A DNA stretch of 64,000 nt. Source: Rhizobium sp. J15 (GTDB lineage: Bacteria; Pseudomonadota; Alphaproteobacteria; Rhizobiales; Rhizobiaceae). Shown in pieces: positions 39,501 through 47,006 of this stretch. The DNA lies in NCBI RefSeq assembly GCF_002531825.1, contig NZ_NWSX01000012.1, forward strand, positions 1-64,000, given 5' to 3'. The notes under the pieces were generated by a model. That model ran no database searches. It worked only from the letters and a program-made list of their open reading frames with translations, and was not told the DNA's origin. The stretch's first letter is position 1, and each line of letters starts with the position of its first letter. The position numbers and the translations under genes are program-made.

Positions 39501-39869
39501 CGCACCCAGCAGCTCTACCTGCAGCAGACGATGGAAACGCAGGAAGGCGAAACCAACGACGGCGTGCGCCTGGCGCTCTACTTCAGCCGCAAGGCCTCGA
39601 GCATCACCTCGATCTATTCGATCCTCGGCGACAGGGCGCTCTACCAGGTCATCACCACCGCCTACAGCCTGCCGTCGCAGATCTCGGGCATGGACGTCGC
39701 CAAGCAGGCCGATCTCATCAACCGCTTCGTCAAGCTGGAGGATCTCCAGGATCCGAAGAAGGTCGACAAGCTGCTGAGACGCTTCACGGCAATGTACGAC
39801 GTCCAGAACAGCACGCAGCAATCGCCGGCGCTGCAGATCCTGACTGGTGGCGGTACGCAGTCGGCCTGA
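36534..39869 (+). CDS. Giant DUF1217 tandem-repeat protein
   Basis: A 1111-residue protein made of about ten DUF1217 units. Each has a V(D/N)D(L/F)L-type core (first residues near 43, 152, 277, 372, 466, 560, 652, 768, 905, 1024), a helical stretch, an (L)(T/S)D block, and most close with a FNF-x-x-DG motif. Units 3-7 repeat every 92-95 residues; the outer units are spaced 109-137. I see no cysteine, no signal peptide and no transmembrane helix. DUF1217 proteins occur in rhizobial flagellar gene clusters, so export by the flagellar system is possible, but no flagellar genes lie in this window. ATG 36534 is chosen; a GTG/ATG extension to 36468 lacks family sequence. Confidence 0.85.
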   Translation: MITASLAYSILSKDMTSSLNKVASQSTVKKDAQYYADNINKVKDVDDFLGDYKLYSYAMKAYGLEDMTYAKAFMKKVLESDLTDPDSYANKLSDTRYREFAAAFNFNAPEKDVQTDAQEDELIGLYKQSFVDADKAAATESTYYGNNIDSVQTVDDLLNNTRLRTYVLKTFKIDPTYASKDFLRQVLTSDLSDPSSFVNTQGGDKYKALAAQFSFNADGTVTGTAQTAAQKASVIETYTLNSQSVIIDNSVGSDVYYVGKTAAEYNKAYYTAKIGTITNVDDLVADSRLTSYIKTAYSMGADFTAAALRTVLTDPGYAQLMGFTNVYNAFNFKADGTTSNTARAQTIEQANKLQSAASSTTNYYTLTSQSSSITNVDDLLADGVMARYIKDAYGLGVNFSNAELKNILTDPAYAAAQGKAGLNADFNFNADGSINGSVIQTATQRKSTTDKSAANAAHFNGMIGNVTNVDDIMSDPVSVSYIRTSMQIADSVSDATLRTFLVDPAAASAQGYSDVHELFNFKTDGSVATLYASQSAAQSASTAGKADDAAVYYQSTIAGISNVDQLLADQRLNNFVRNAYGIPSTVTDVALRAILTDQSGTGTYADVAAAYNFKADGTLEDGMSAQTSSQVTNTKLTAAARTDDYSARMAAISNVDDLIADPAITNFLKSTYNLPTGISDADLRSILTDSAAAAAAGYADLNADFNFAADGSLPAVSSVQTAAQAQATNDNYAARYDDERDDAIDEVASNYQKMMADSTSLLDFSEIKSVNDFLRTNSAADFTKSNDNLPDLYHVALQAFGLTDQEVPRSMMRKILTSDAYDPNGYIASLKDERITNLARAFNFGPDGKAASPFQALPDATMAKYATDYKAHMTMLLKDGPVKDKAAKDATAEVDYFAKGMAKVKSLDDFLDDSRLTDLVLKANNLDPKDYDKATLKKIFTSDPDDKKSYLNDKADARFKDIVAAFNFDKDGNLTRAKIGTIQNKASEDRTQQLYLQQTMETQEGETNDGVRLALYFSRKASSITSIYSILGDRALYQVITTAYSLPSQISGMDVAKQADLINRFVKLEDLQDPKKVDKLLRRFTAMYDVQNSTQQSPALQILTGGGTQSA

Positions 39870-39881
39870 TCGTGGTCAGCC

Positions 39882-41318
39882 TCACACGTCGAGGCTGACG
39901 ACCTTTCCCGGATTCATGATATCAGCCGGATCGAAGGCGCGTTTGATGCGGCGCATCAGCTCGATTTCGATCGCCGGACGGATCGCCGCCAGCTCGTCGC
40001 GCTTCAGCTGTCCGATGCCGTGCTCGGCCGAGATCGAGCCGCCGTGGGCGAGCACCAGCCCGTGAACGATGTGGTTCATCTCATGCCAGCGGGCGATGAA
40101 AGCGGCCTTGTCGGCGCCGATCGGCTGGGAAATATTGTAATGGATATTGCCGTCGCCCATGTGGCCGAAGGCGCAGATCCGGGCGCCCGGCATCGCCGCC
40201 ATCACTGCCGTCTCGGCTTCGGCCATGAAATGGGGGATCCTCGATACGGGCACGGAAACATCGTGCTTGATCGAGCCTCCCTCGGGCTTTTGAGCATCCG
40301 ACATGCTCTCGCGCATGTGCCATATCGCTTTCTGCTGCGCCACGGATGAGGCGATCACGGCATCCAGCACCAGTCCGGCCTCGAAACCCTGTTCCAGCAG
40401 GCCATTCATCATCCGCTCCGCCGTCTCGGCCGAGTCCGAGGTCGAGATATCGATCAGCACATACCAGGGATAGGCCGCTTCCAGCGGATCGCGGACGCCG
40501 TCGATGTGGCGGGCAGTGATCTCGACCCCGAAGCGCGGCATCAGTTCGAAGCCGGTGAGCGAGGCGCCGCAGAGGCTGGAGGCAAGGTTGAAAAGCGCGA
40601 GCGCATCTTCGACCGAGTTGACGCCGGCGAATGCCACCTGATGGCCGAGCGGCTGCGGGAAAAGCTTCAGCACCGCGCCCGTGATGATGCCGAGCGTGCC
40701 TTCGGCGCCGATGAAGAGATCGCGCAGATCGTAGCCGGTATTGTCCTTCTTCAGGCGGCGCAGGCCATCCCAGATCTCGCCGGTCGGCAGCACCACTTCG
40801 AGACCGAGGCAGAGCTGGCGCATATTGCCGTAGGCAAGCACGGCCGTACCGCCGGCATTGGTGGAAAGGTTGCCGCCGATGCGGCAAGAGCCTTCCGAAC
40901 CGAGCGACAGCGGAAAGAGCCGCCCATGCGCCTCGGCCGCCTTCTGCACCTCGGCAAGAATGGCGCCGCCATCGGCCACGAGCACGTTCGCCACCGGATC
41001 GACGTCGCGGATCCTGTTCATGCGCTCGAGCGACAGGATGATATCGCACTTGCCCGCGCGCGGCGTCTGGCCGCCGACGAGACCGGTATTGCCGGTCTGC
41101 GGCACGATTGCCGTTCCCGTCTCTGTCGCGAGCTTCATGATCGCGGAGACTTCCTCGAGCGAGCCGGGTTTTAAAAGGAGAGGGGAGGCGCCGTGATAGA
41201 GGCCGCGGTTTTCGATGAGATGCGGCGCAAGGTCGGCCTCGCTGCGAAGCGCGTATTTCTCGCCGACGATGGCGGCGAAGCGGTCGAGAAGATCGGTGGA
41301 AATGCCGGGGCTGCTCAT
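39882..41318 (-). CDS. FAD-linked D-2-hydroxyacid dehydrogenase-type oxidase
   Basis: A 478-residue flavoprotein with an N-terminal FAD-binding domain (IVPQTGNTGLVGGQTPRAG and LGSEGSCRIGGNLSTNAGGT) and a C-terminal FAD-oxidase domain whose metal-site motif is FGHMGDGNIHYNISQP, with EHGIGQLKRDEL near the end. The plan matches D-lactate, D-2-hydroxyglutarate and glycolate oxidase GlcD-like enzymes; the substrate cannot be settled by eye. It is 33 bp downstream of sua5 on the same strand, probably cotranscribed. Function downstream of threonylcarbamoyl-AMP synthase is not implied. Confidence 0.88.
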   Translation of the reverse strand: MSSPGISTDLLDRFAAIVGEKYALRSEADLAPHLIENRGLYHGASPLLLKPGSLEEVSAIMKLATETGTAIVPQTGNTGLVGGQTPRAGKCDIILSLERMNRIRDVDPVANVLVADGGAILAEVQKAAEAHGRLFPLSLGSEGSCRIGGNLSTNAGGTAVLAYGNMRQLCLGLEVVLPTGEIWDGLRRLKKDNTGYDLRDLFIGAEGTLGIITGAVLKLFPQPLGHQVAFAGVNSVEDALALFNLASSLCGASLTGFELMPRFGVEITARHIDGVRDPLEAAYPWYVLIDISTSDSAETAERMMNGLLEQGFEAGLVLDAVIASSVAQQKAIWHMRESMSDAQKPEGGSIKHDVSVPVSRIPHFMAEAETAVMAAMPGARICAFGHMGDGNIHYNISQPIGADKAAFIARWHEMNHIVHGLVLAHGGSISAEHGIGQLKRDELAAIRPAIEIELMRRIKRAFDPADIMNPGKVVSLDV

Positions 41319-41351
41319 AGGGTCGATCCTCTGTCGCTTCTATCAGGTCTG

Positions 41352-42326
41352 TCAGTCGCGCGGGGCGGCAGCCCTTTGCAGGCGGTCGTTGATGGCCTCG
41401 CCCAGTCCTTCCTCGGGAATGGGCGAAAAGGCGATGCTCGACGCGCCGCTGGCATCGGCCCGCTTCATGTAGTCGAAAAGATTTGCGGCTGCCTCGGCAA
41501 GATCGCCGCGCGGGCTGAGATCGAGGACGATCCGCGCGTCGTCGGCTCCTAAGACCGCAGCGCTGCCGAAGGCGATCAGCGCTTCGCCGGGTTCCACCGC
41601 CGTCGCATTGAGGCGCACGGAAGCGCCCGGCGCATAATGCGAGGCGAGCATGCCCGGCGCCTCGATCGCGGCCGATGCCGTCTTCGGACGCAGCAGCGGC
41701 TGGCCTGCGACGCGTTCGATTTCGCGCGCGGCCAGCCCGCCGGGCCGAAGCAGCCTCAGCCGGCCGTCCTCGACTTTGACGATGGTCGATTCGACGCCGA
41801 CGGTGCTCGGGCCGGCATCGAGGATCAGGGGGATTCTCGTCCCGAGATCGGCTTCGACATGGGCGGCGCTCGTCGCGCTGATGGCGCCCGAAGTATTGGC
41901 GCTCGGGGCCGCGAGCGGGTGGCCCAAGGCTTCGATCAAGGAGCCTGCGAAACCCTTCGGCACGCGAACGCCGACGCTGTCGAGCCCGGCGGTCGCCAGC
42001 GAGTGGATCGGGCTGTCAGGCTTCAGCGGCAGCACGAGCGTGAGCGGGCCGGGCCAGAAGGCGATAGCGAGCGCCCGCGAGACCGGGTCGAATTCGGCAT
42101 GTTCTTCGGCCATTTCGAGATCGGCCATATGGCAGATCAACGGGTTGAAGCGCGGCCGTCCCTTGGTCTCGTAGATGCGGGTGATTGCCGCCGGATTGGT
42201 GGCGTCGGCCGCAAGGCCGTAGACGGTCTCGGTCGGAATGGCGATGGCGAAGCCGTCGGCAAGCGCGGCGCAGGCCGCTTCCAGCGCCGTCTGCCTGTCT
42301 GCCCTGATGTCGATGATGCGTGCCAT
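41352..42326 (-). CDS. Threonylcarbamoyl-AMP synthase, Sua5 type
   Basis: A 324-residue protein with the YrdC domain (GFAIAIPTETVYGLAADATN and ETKGRPRFNPLICHM) making threonylcarbamoyl-adenylate for t6A in tRNA, plus the C-terminal Sua5 domain (GMLASHYAPGASVRLN) that distinguishes the long Sua5 from short TsaC. The start ATG 42326 (MARIIDI) is preferred over an upstream in-frame codon at 42356. It precedes the FAD-linked dehydrogenase gene. Confidence 0.92.
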   Translation of the reverse strand: MARIIDIRADRQTALEAACAALADGFAIAIPTETVYGLAADATNPAAITRIYETKGRPRFNPLICHMADLEMAEEHAEFDPVSRALAIAFWPGPLTLVLPLKPDSPIHSLATAGLDSVGVRVPKGFAGSLIEALGHPLAAPSANTSGAISATSAAHVEADLGTRIPLILDAGPSTVGVESTIVKVEDGRLRLLRPGGLAAREIERVAGQPLLRPKTASAAIEAPGMLASHYAPGASVRLNATAVEPGEALIAFGSAAVLGADDARIVLDLSPRGDLAEAAANLFDYMKRADASGASSIAFSPIPEEGLGEAINDRLQRAAAPRD

Positions 42327-42394
42327 ATGCTGCCTGTGTCCGGTTCCGGCAGTCATTAGGCTTTCCGCCGCCCGCGATCAATCGCCTTGTTCAC

Positions 42395-43003
42395 TCACAG
42401 CTGGCGGATGATTTCGCGCAGCTGCTCGTTGCGGGCGCCGAGCAGCAGGATATTGCGGATCGCCGCCTGCGGATCATGGGTGCGGAAGAGCAGCCCGTTG
42501 CCGCGCACCGAGCGGTCGATGCTCATCTTTTCCGTGGAATCCTCGCCCGGCTTGATCGCCACGGCAAAATACATTCTGGAATAGCCGACATCGATGCGTT
42601 CGAAGAAATTGTCGTTGTCGCCGATGTCGGAATAGAAATTGGCGATGTAGAAGGCCCAGCTGACGTCTTCGTAATGGGCGAATTTCGTTCGCGCGGCGGT
42701 GACGTGGCAATAGCCGAGATGAGGGCTGTCTTCCAGCGTCCGGTGGAAGATCATCTTCGGAAACTGGATGGAGCGGTGGAAGCCGTTGATATGCTGATGG
42801 GTCTTTTCGCCGGCAGCCTCCAGCTTGCGGCCGGTTTTCGCCGCCACTTCCTCATGGGTGAGGTAACGCTTTTCCTCGGCCAGCCAATGGCGCCGGTCGC
42901 GGGTGATGCGGCCGGTGCGCAAGAACTCCGAATGCGCGGCGATCAGCTGCCGCTCCGGCGATTTGCTCGGTATTTTCGCGTCGAAATAACGGAGTTTGGC
43001 CAT
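42395..43003 (-). CDS. DUF6656-like protein
   Basis: A 202-residue soluble protein: MAKLRYFDAKIPSKSPERQL, a HINGFHRSIQFPKMIFHRTL block, VSWAFYIANFYSDIGDNDNFF, and a C-terminal RNILLLGARNEQLREIIRQL. This fits my memory of the rhizobial DUF6656 family, of unknown function. ATG 43003 is the first good start. It ends 68 bp before the start of sua5 on the same strand and could be transcribed with it. Confidence 0.65.
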   Translation of the reverse strand: MAKLRYFDAKIPSKSPERQLIAAHSEFLRTGRITRDRRHWLAEEKRYLTHEEVAAKTGRKLEAAGEKTHQHINGFHRSIQFPKMIFHRTLEDSPHLGYCHVTAARTKFAHYEDVSWAFYIANFYSDIGDNDNFFERIDVGYSRMYFAVAIKPGEDSTEKMSIDRSVRGNGLLFRTHDPQAAIRNILLLGARNEQLREIIRQL

Positions 43004-43231
43004 GGTTCGCGTTCTTCGGTCGATCTGTAATCCTCGGGAGGATAGGACCGTATGCTTAAGGCGGTGTTAAAGCGGCCGAGGCGGCCGCCGGTCGGGCCTT
43101 GCGTGTCTGTCGATGTCGTAAACAGGATGATTATCGATGCCGACCGGTCAATCGTTTGGCAGGTATAGTCTTTACGTCGTGTCGCAATTGGCGATAAATA
43201 CCGGAAAGCCGGGCGAATTGATCGATCGGGG

Positions 43232-43255
43232 TTGCAACGTTTGCACTGTCTTGCA
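43232..43255 (+). promoter_or_regulatory. Three phased TTGCA repeats
   Basis: Three exact direct copies of TTGCA spaced 9 and 10 bp apart, so they fall on the same face of the helix, 165-188 bp upstream of the oxygenase start. They could bind an activator such as an AraC-type protein. The identity of the binder is not known. Confidence 0.35.
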
Positions 43256-43352
43256 TCCTGTCGTCAATTTCGAAGCCGATGTCGCATTGTAACCAAGCGG
43301 CGGCCATACCAGGTGATTAAATGACGCCGTAAACAATTCTCCCGAAGGAGAA

Positions 43353-43370
43353 GGAAGCGGGCGCGCTTCC
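43353..43370 (+). other. Leader hairpin of the Rieske oxygenase gene
   Basis: GGAAGCG (43353-43359), loop GGCG, CGCTTCC (43364-43370). It lies 50 bp before the ATG and is followed by CCTTCTTTCT, so it resembles a weak attenuator. An outer GAAGG/CCTTC pair extends it. Confidence 0.45.
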
Positions 43371-43419
43371 GCCGGCCTTCTTTCTCGAAGGCGGTAGCCG
43401 GGTGCACGAGGACAAGAAG

Positions 43420-44664
43420 ATGGATATTCGCAGCAACGTTTTACGTCAGCTCAAGAACCGCCGCGAGGGCTTCAGCCTCGAACAGCCGTTCTATACCGAC
43501 GAGGATTATTTCCAGCTCGATATGGAGATGATCTACTATCGCGACTGGCTGTTCATCGGCCATGATTGCGAGCTGCCGAAGCCCGGAGCCTATTTCACCG
43601 TGCAGATCGGCAGCTACCCTGTGGTCATCGTCCGCGGCCGTGACAATGTCATCCGCGCCTTCCACAACAGCTGTCGCCATCGCGGCTCGCGCGTCTGCAC
43701 CAAGGAGCACGGCTCTTCCGTGCGCCTGGTCTGCCCCTATCATCAGTGGACCTACGATCTCGACGGCAAGCTCGCCTTCGCCCGTCACATGGGCGACGAT
43801 TTCGACAAGACCGGCTTCAACCTGAAGCCCGTCCATTGCGAAAGCGTTGCGGGCTACATCTTCATCTGCCTCGCCGACTCCGCCCCGGATTTCAAGACGG
43901 TGCGCGACAAGATCGAGCCCTATATGGCGCCGCACGGGATCGGCGAAACCAAGGTCGCCTTCCAGAGCACGATCATCGAGAAGGGCAACTGGAAGCTCGT
44001 CTGGGAAAACAATCGCGAGTGCTATCATTGCGCCGCCAATCATCCCGAGCTTTGCCGCACCTATCCCGAAGCGCCGAGCGTCACCGGTACGGATGGCGGC
44101 GCCGACGATCCGGAAATCGCCGGCCATTGGGCCCGCTGCGAGGCCGCCGGCCTGCCGAGCAAGTTCCAGATTTCGCCGGACGGTCAGTTCCGCACCGCCC
44201 GCATGCCGCTGATCGAGGATGCCGAGAGCTACACCATGTCGGGCAAGCCCGCGGTCAAGCGCCGGATCTCCGACGATATCTCGATCAACCGTATCGGCAC
44301 CATGCTGCTCTTCCACTATCCGACGACGTGGAACCACCTGCTCGGCGACCACGCCATCTCCTTCCGCGTGCTGCCGCTCAGCGCCAATGAGACGGCGGTC
44401 ACGACCAAGTGGCTCGTCCACAAGGACGCGGTCGAGGGCGTGGACTACAATCTGGAAGAACTGACGCACGTCTGGACCGAGACCAACGATCAGGATCGCC
44501 GCATCGTCGAGGAAAACGCCTTCGGCATTCACTCGCCCGCCTATGAGCCCGGCCCCTATTCCGCCGTGCATGAGGGCGGCGTCATGCAGTTCCTGGAATG
44601 GTACTCGAACTTCATGGTGAACCGCCTGCAGGGCGATCAGGCGAAAATTTCCGCCGTTGCCTGA
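43420..44664 (+). CDS. Rieske non-haem iron oxygenase alpha subunit, GbcA-like
   Basis: A 414-residue oxygenase. The Rieske 2Fe-2S ligands are C85 and H87 (SCRHRGSRVC) and C105 and H108 (VCPYHQW). The mononuclear iron histidines are H203 and H208 in ECYHCAANHPE. Several blocks (IGSYPVVIVRGRD, QWTYDLDGKLAFARHM) match my memory of glycine betaine monooxygenase GbcA, but stachydrine-type demethylases are close relatives. The oxygenase needs a reductase partner (GbcB type) and none is adjacent. ATG 43420 is chosen over GTG 43402 because GAGGA lies 7 bases upstream of it. Confidence 0.85.
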   Translation: MDIRSNVLRQLKNRREGFSLEQPFYTDEDYFQLDMEMIYYRDWLFIGHDCELPKPGAYFTVQIGSYPVVIVRGRDNVIRAFHNSCRHRGSRVCTKEHGSSVRLVCPYHQWTYDLDGKLAFARHMGDDFDKTGFNLKPVHCESVAGYIFICLADSAPDFKTVRDKIEPYMAPHGIGETKVAFQSTIIEKGNWKLVWENNRECYHCAANHPELCRTYPEAPSVTGTDGGADDPEIAGHWARCEAAGLPSKFQISPDGQFRTARMPLIEDAESYTMSGKPAVKRRISDDISINRIGTMLLFHYPTTWNHLLGDHAISFRVLPLSANETAVTTKWLVHKDAVEGVDYNLEELTHVWTETNDQDRRIVEENAFGIHSPAYEPGPYSAVHEGGVMQFLEWYSNFMVNRLQGDQAKISAVA

Positions 44665-44702
44665 GCACTCCCGGTTAATCTCCGGTTCAGTTCGATTTCT
44701 TT

Positions 44703-44738
44703 AAAAAAACGAAAGCAGCCGGTCCCGGCCGCTTTCGG
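44703..44738 (-). terminator. Intrinsic terminator on the leftward strand
   Basis: CGAAAGC-A-GCCGG (44710-44722) pairs with CCGGC-C-GCTTTCG (44725-44737). The flanking A-run at 44703-44709 gives a T-run only on the minus strand, so it stops leftward transcription. No leftward gene ends here; the nearest is DUF982, 640 bp away. Confidence 0.75.
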
Positions 44739-44800
44739 AACCATTCGGGGGCGAAAGCGTTGCTGAGCAGGCGGTGCTCGCTGTTGAATGGGAGAGAGAA

Positions 44801-45271
44801 ATGTTCAGTTTGAGTAACAAGATCGCAACCGCAGTTCTGGCAGCCGCCGTCATTGTGACGGGCTTCGCGCCGTCGCAGGCAATGCAGATGCCCACAGCAC
44901 CGCAGGTGGAGAAATCCTCCGCGGTCGAGAGCGTCCAGTACCGCCGTTACTATCGCGGCGATTATTACCGGCCCGGCTATCGCCCCGGCGCTTATTATCG
45001 CCCCGGCTATTACGGCGGCTATCGCGGATATTCCTATTATCGCCCGGGATATCGCCGCTATAACGGCTATTGGTATCCGCTCGCCGCCTTCGGCGCCGGC
45101 GCGGTCATCGGCGGAGCCATTGCCGCACAGCCGCGTTACGTCGTGCCCGCCCCGCGCATGGGCTCGGCTCACGTCGCCTGGTGCGCCAACCGCTACCGCT
45201 CCTATCGGGCTTACGACAATACGTTCCAGCCCTATAACGGCCCGCGCCAGCAGTGCTATTCGCCTTATTGA
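44801..45271 (+). CDS. BA14K family secreted protein
   Basis: A 156-residue protein with a signal peptide ([21 protein letters not shown], cleavage near residue 28), a Tyr/Arg/Pro/Gly-rich low-complexity part with repeated YYRPGY units (about residues 47-88), a short transmembrane-like [14 protein letters not shown] segment, and the C-terminal BA14K motif [18 protein letters not shown] followed by QQCYSPY. BA14K was described as a Brucella immunoreactive protein and is common in rhizobia; function is unknown. The start is ATG 44801 with GAGAGAG upstream. Confidence 0.85.
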   Translation: MFSLSNKIATAVLAAAVIVTGFAPSQAMQMPTAPQVEKSSAVESVQYRRYYRGDYYRPGYRPGAYYRPGYYGGYRGYSYYRPGYRRYNGYWYPLAAFGAGAVIGGAIAAQPRYVVPAPRMGSAHVAWCANRYRSYRAYDNTFQPYNGPRQQCYSPY

Positions 45272-45379
45272 GGCTGGAATCGGAAATCTGCGTTCCCTAT
45301 TGCCACTCCCACTCGCTCTAACATGAGCGAGTGGACGGCATCAGAGTGCCCGTGAACCCATTGGTGTCGGCTGCGAAAC

Positions 45380-45643
45380 TCAGTGAACGGCTGTTATCAC
45401 GGAAATGCCGGCTTCGTCGGCGGCACGGATAAGCGCTGCTCGCGCGTCCTCTGCCGGAATTTCTCCATGAATTGCATCCCGGCAGGCCCTAATCGCAATA
45501 AGATATTCGTCTCCATCGTCGATCGGCCAGCCAACCGTCAGCATCTCGGCAGCCTGCACGAGGGTCGCAACAAGCTTGTATTTTTCCGGCCCACTCACCA
45601 CGAGCATCAGAGGGGCAAACTCTTCGGATGTGCACCATTTCAT
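45380..45643 (-). CDS. DUF982 family protein
   Basis: An 87-residue protein with the DUF982 pattern WP(x)DDGDEYLIAIRACRDAI followed by ARAALIRAADEAGI. The family is almost confined to rhizobia; function unknown. ATG 45643 (MKWCTSEEF) with GGGGAG upstream gives the usual family length; the open frame continues 48 residues further but without conservation. Its transcript would read leftward, antisense to the BA14K gene, until the terminator at 44703. Confidence 0.8.
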   Translation of the reverse strand: MKWCTSEEFAPLMLVVSGPEKYKLVATLVQAAEMLTVGWPIDDGDEYLIAIRACRDAIHGEIPAEDARAALIRAADEAGISVITAVH

Positions 45644-45803
45644 GACATTAGGTCTCCCCACGGTAAATATATTAGTAACCGTGCAAAAACCATTCCCGGC
45701 GAGGTGCATGAACCAGTTGATCACCCGTGGGTCGCTGAGATTACCCGCCATGGTGCCGGCAGGCGGATGAGGGGCAGCAGCGTCCACCCCAGCTCTCGCC
45801 TCT

Positions 45804-46799
45804 TCAAAGAATATTCACCCGCCGCAGCAGCCACCAGGCGAATGCAATCGAGGCGATGATCAGGACGACGGCATATTCGGTGCCGTAGTCGCCGATGGAA
45901 AAAGGCAGGTTTGCGGTGTTCATGCCAAAAAAACCCGTGACGAGGGTAGGCGGCAGCAGGAACGCCGTCATGATCGACAGCAGATAGAGGTGGCGGTTGG
46001 TCTCGGAGGATTGCTTTGAGTCGATTTCTTCATGCAGCAGGCGCGCCCGATCCTGCAGGGCGTAAATATCGTGGTCGACCGTTTCCAGCCGGCTCGTCAG
46101 CCGCCGCGCGACGTCGTCGAAGCCGAAGGGCATCTCGTCGTCATCGGCCGCCGCGGCTCGGCGCATCAGCGCCAGCACGGTGCGCAGATGCCGATGCAGC
46201 CTGACCACGGTTCGCCGCACCGGCGCCAGGCGCCGGCGCTCGTCGCGCGGCGCATTGTCGTAGACGATGTCCTCGATCAGGTTCAGCTCTTCCGTGAGTT
46301 CGATGACGATCGCGATCAGCGTGCGCTGGAACTCGATCACCAGCAGTTCGAAGAGATCGACCGGAAGGGTAAATTTGCCCGGATTTTTTTCGATCAGCGC
46401 GCGCGCCCGCTCGACGCTGCGCAACGGCTGCAGCCGGGTGGTGATGATGAAGCGGTCGGACATGGCGAAATGCAGCCAGCCGAGATTGTTGGTGTCCTGA
46501 GCGAAATCGCGCTGGCAATCGACGAGAGTGCCGTAGAGCATCTGCTCGTCGACGGTGATCGCCGCATGGGTGTCGCGCGTCGTCAGTGCCGATTTCGCGT
46601 CCTCCGTCAGCCCCTCCAGCGTATCGAGCAATGCCGGCACGCGGGCATCGGCAAGGTTGAGGTGCAGCCAGTAGAAACCGTCATCGGCGCTCAGTTCCGC
46701 CACCGTCGCACTATTCGTCAATCGCACTGCGGTCTTTTCGCTGGGCGAAAAGCGGTAGGCCCAGACGAAACCGGGTATGTTGACGGGCAATGTGTCCAT
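45804..46799 (-). CDS. zntB: Zinc transporter ZntB-like, CorA family
   Basis: A 331-residue cation transporter with a large N-terminal cytoplasmic domain and two C-terminal transmembrane helices. The signature GMN motif is in FFGMNTANLPF near residue 296, at the end of helix 1. The DDGFYWLHLNLADARVP block near residue 40 is typical of ZntB. Start ATG 46799 (MDTLPVNIPGF) is chosen over the longer frame to 46877. ZntB is a zinc (proton-coupled) transporter; CorA-type magnesium specificity cannot be excluded by eye. Confidence 0.85.
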   Translation of the reverse strand: MDTLPVNIPGFVWAYRFSPSEKTAVRLTNSATVAELSADDGFYWLHLNLADARVPALLDTLEGLTEDAKSALTTRDTHAAITVDEQMLYGTLVDCQRDFAQDTNNLGWLHFAMSDRFIITTRLQPLRSVERARALIEKNPGKFTLPVDLFELLVIEFQRTLIAIVIELTEELNLIEDIVYDNAPRDERRRLAPVRRTVVRLHRHLRTVLALMRRAAAADDDEMPFGFDDVARRLTSRLETVDHDIYALQDRARLLHEEIDSKQSSETNRHLYLLSIMTAFLLPPTLVTGFFGMNTANLPFSIGDYGTEYAVVLIIASIAFAWWLLRRVNIL

Positions 46800-46922
46800 T
46801 GTTCGCCGGTCCTCTGCGAAGGCGATTTCATTCTTATTTCTCCATGACGTCCATTTATGCAAGGGTGCAAGAGCCAAGCGTCATGTCCGAAAAATTATTG
46901 CATGGCGCTCCGGGAAATCGAA

Positions 46923-46946
46923 ATTGACGTTTACGTAAAAATCAAT
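46923..46946 (+). promoter_or_regulatory. Near-perfect palindrome, LiuR-like operator
   Basis: ATTGA (46923-46927), CG, TTTACGTAAA (46930-46939, itself a palindrome), AA, TCAAT (46942-46946). The TTGACGTTTACGTAAA part is the reverse complement of TTTACGTAAACGTCAA, the form I recall for MerR-family LiuR sites in proteobacterial acyl-CoA catabolism. It lies 60 bp before the acyl-CoA dehydrogenase start. Confidence 0.6.
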
Positions 46947-47006
46947 TAGCCCTGACGCTGGAGAGGTTTTGCCGCGCGCGCGAAACGGTCTGCGGAGGAG
47001 AAAAGC

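Larger units (their letters stand above)
43004..43419. other. Gap before the Rieske oxygenase gene
   Basis: This 416-bp divergent region has three TTGCA repeats (43232-43236, 43241-43245, 43251-43255) and a stable hairpin at 43353-43370 close to the oxygenase start. The left part is AT-poor and unremarkable. No gene is supported; a small RNA cannot be ruled out from sequence alone. Confidence 0.5.
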
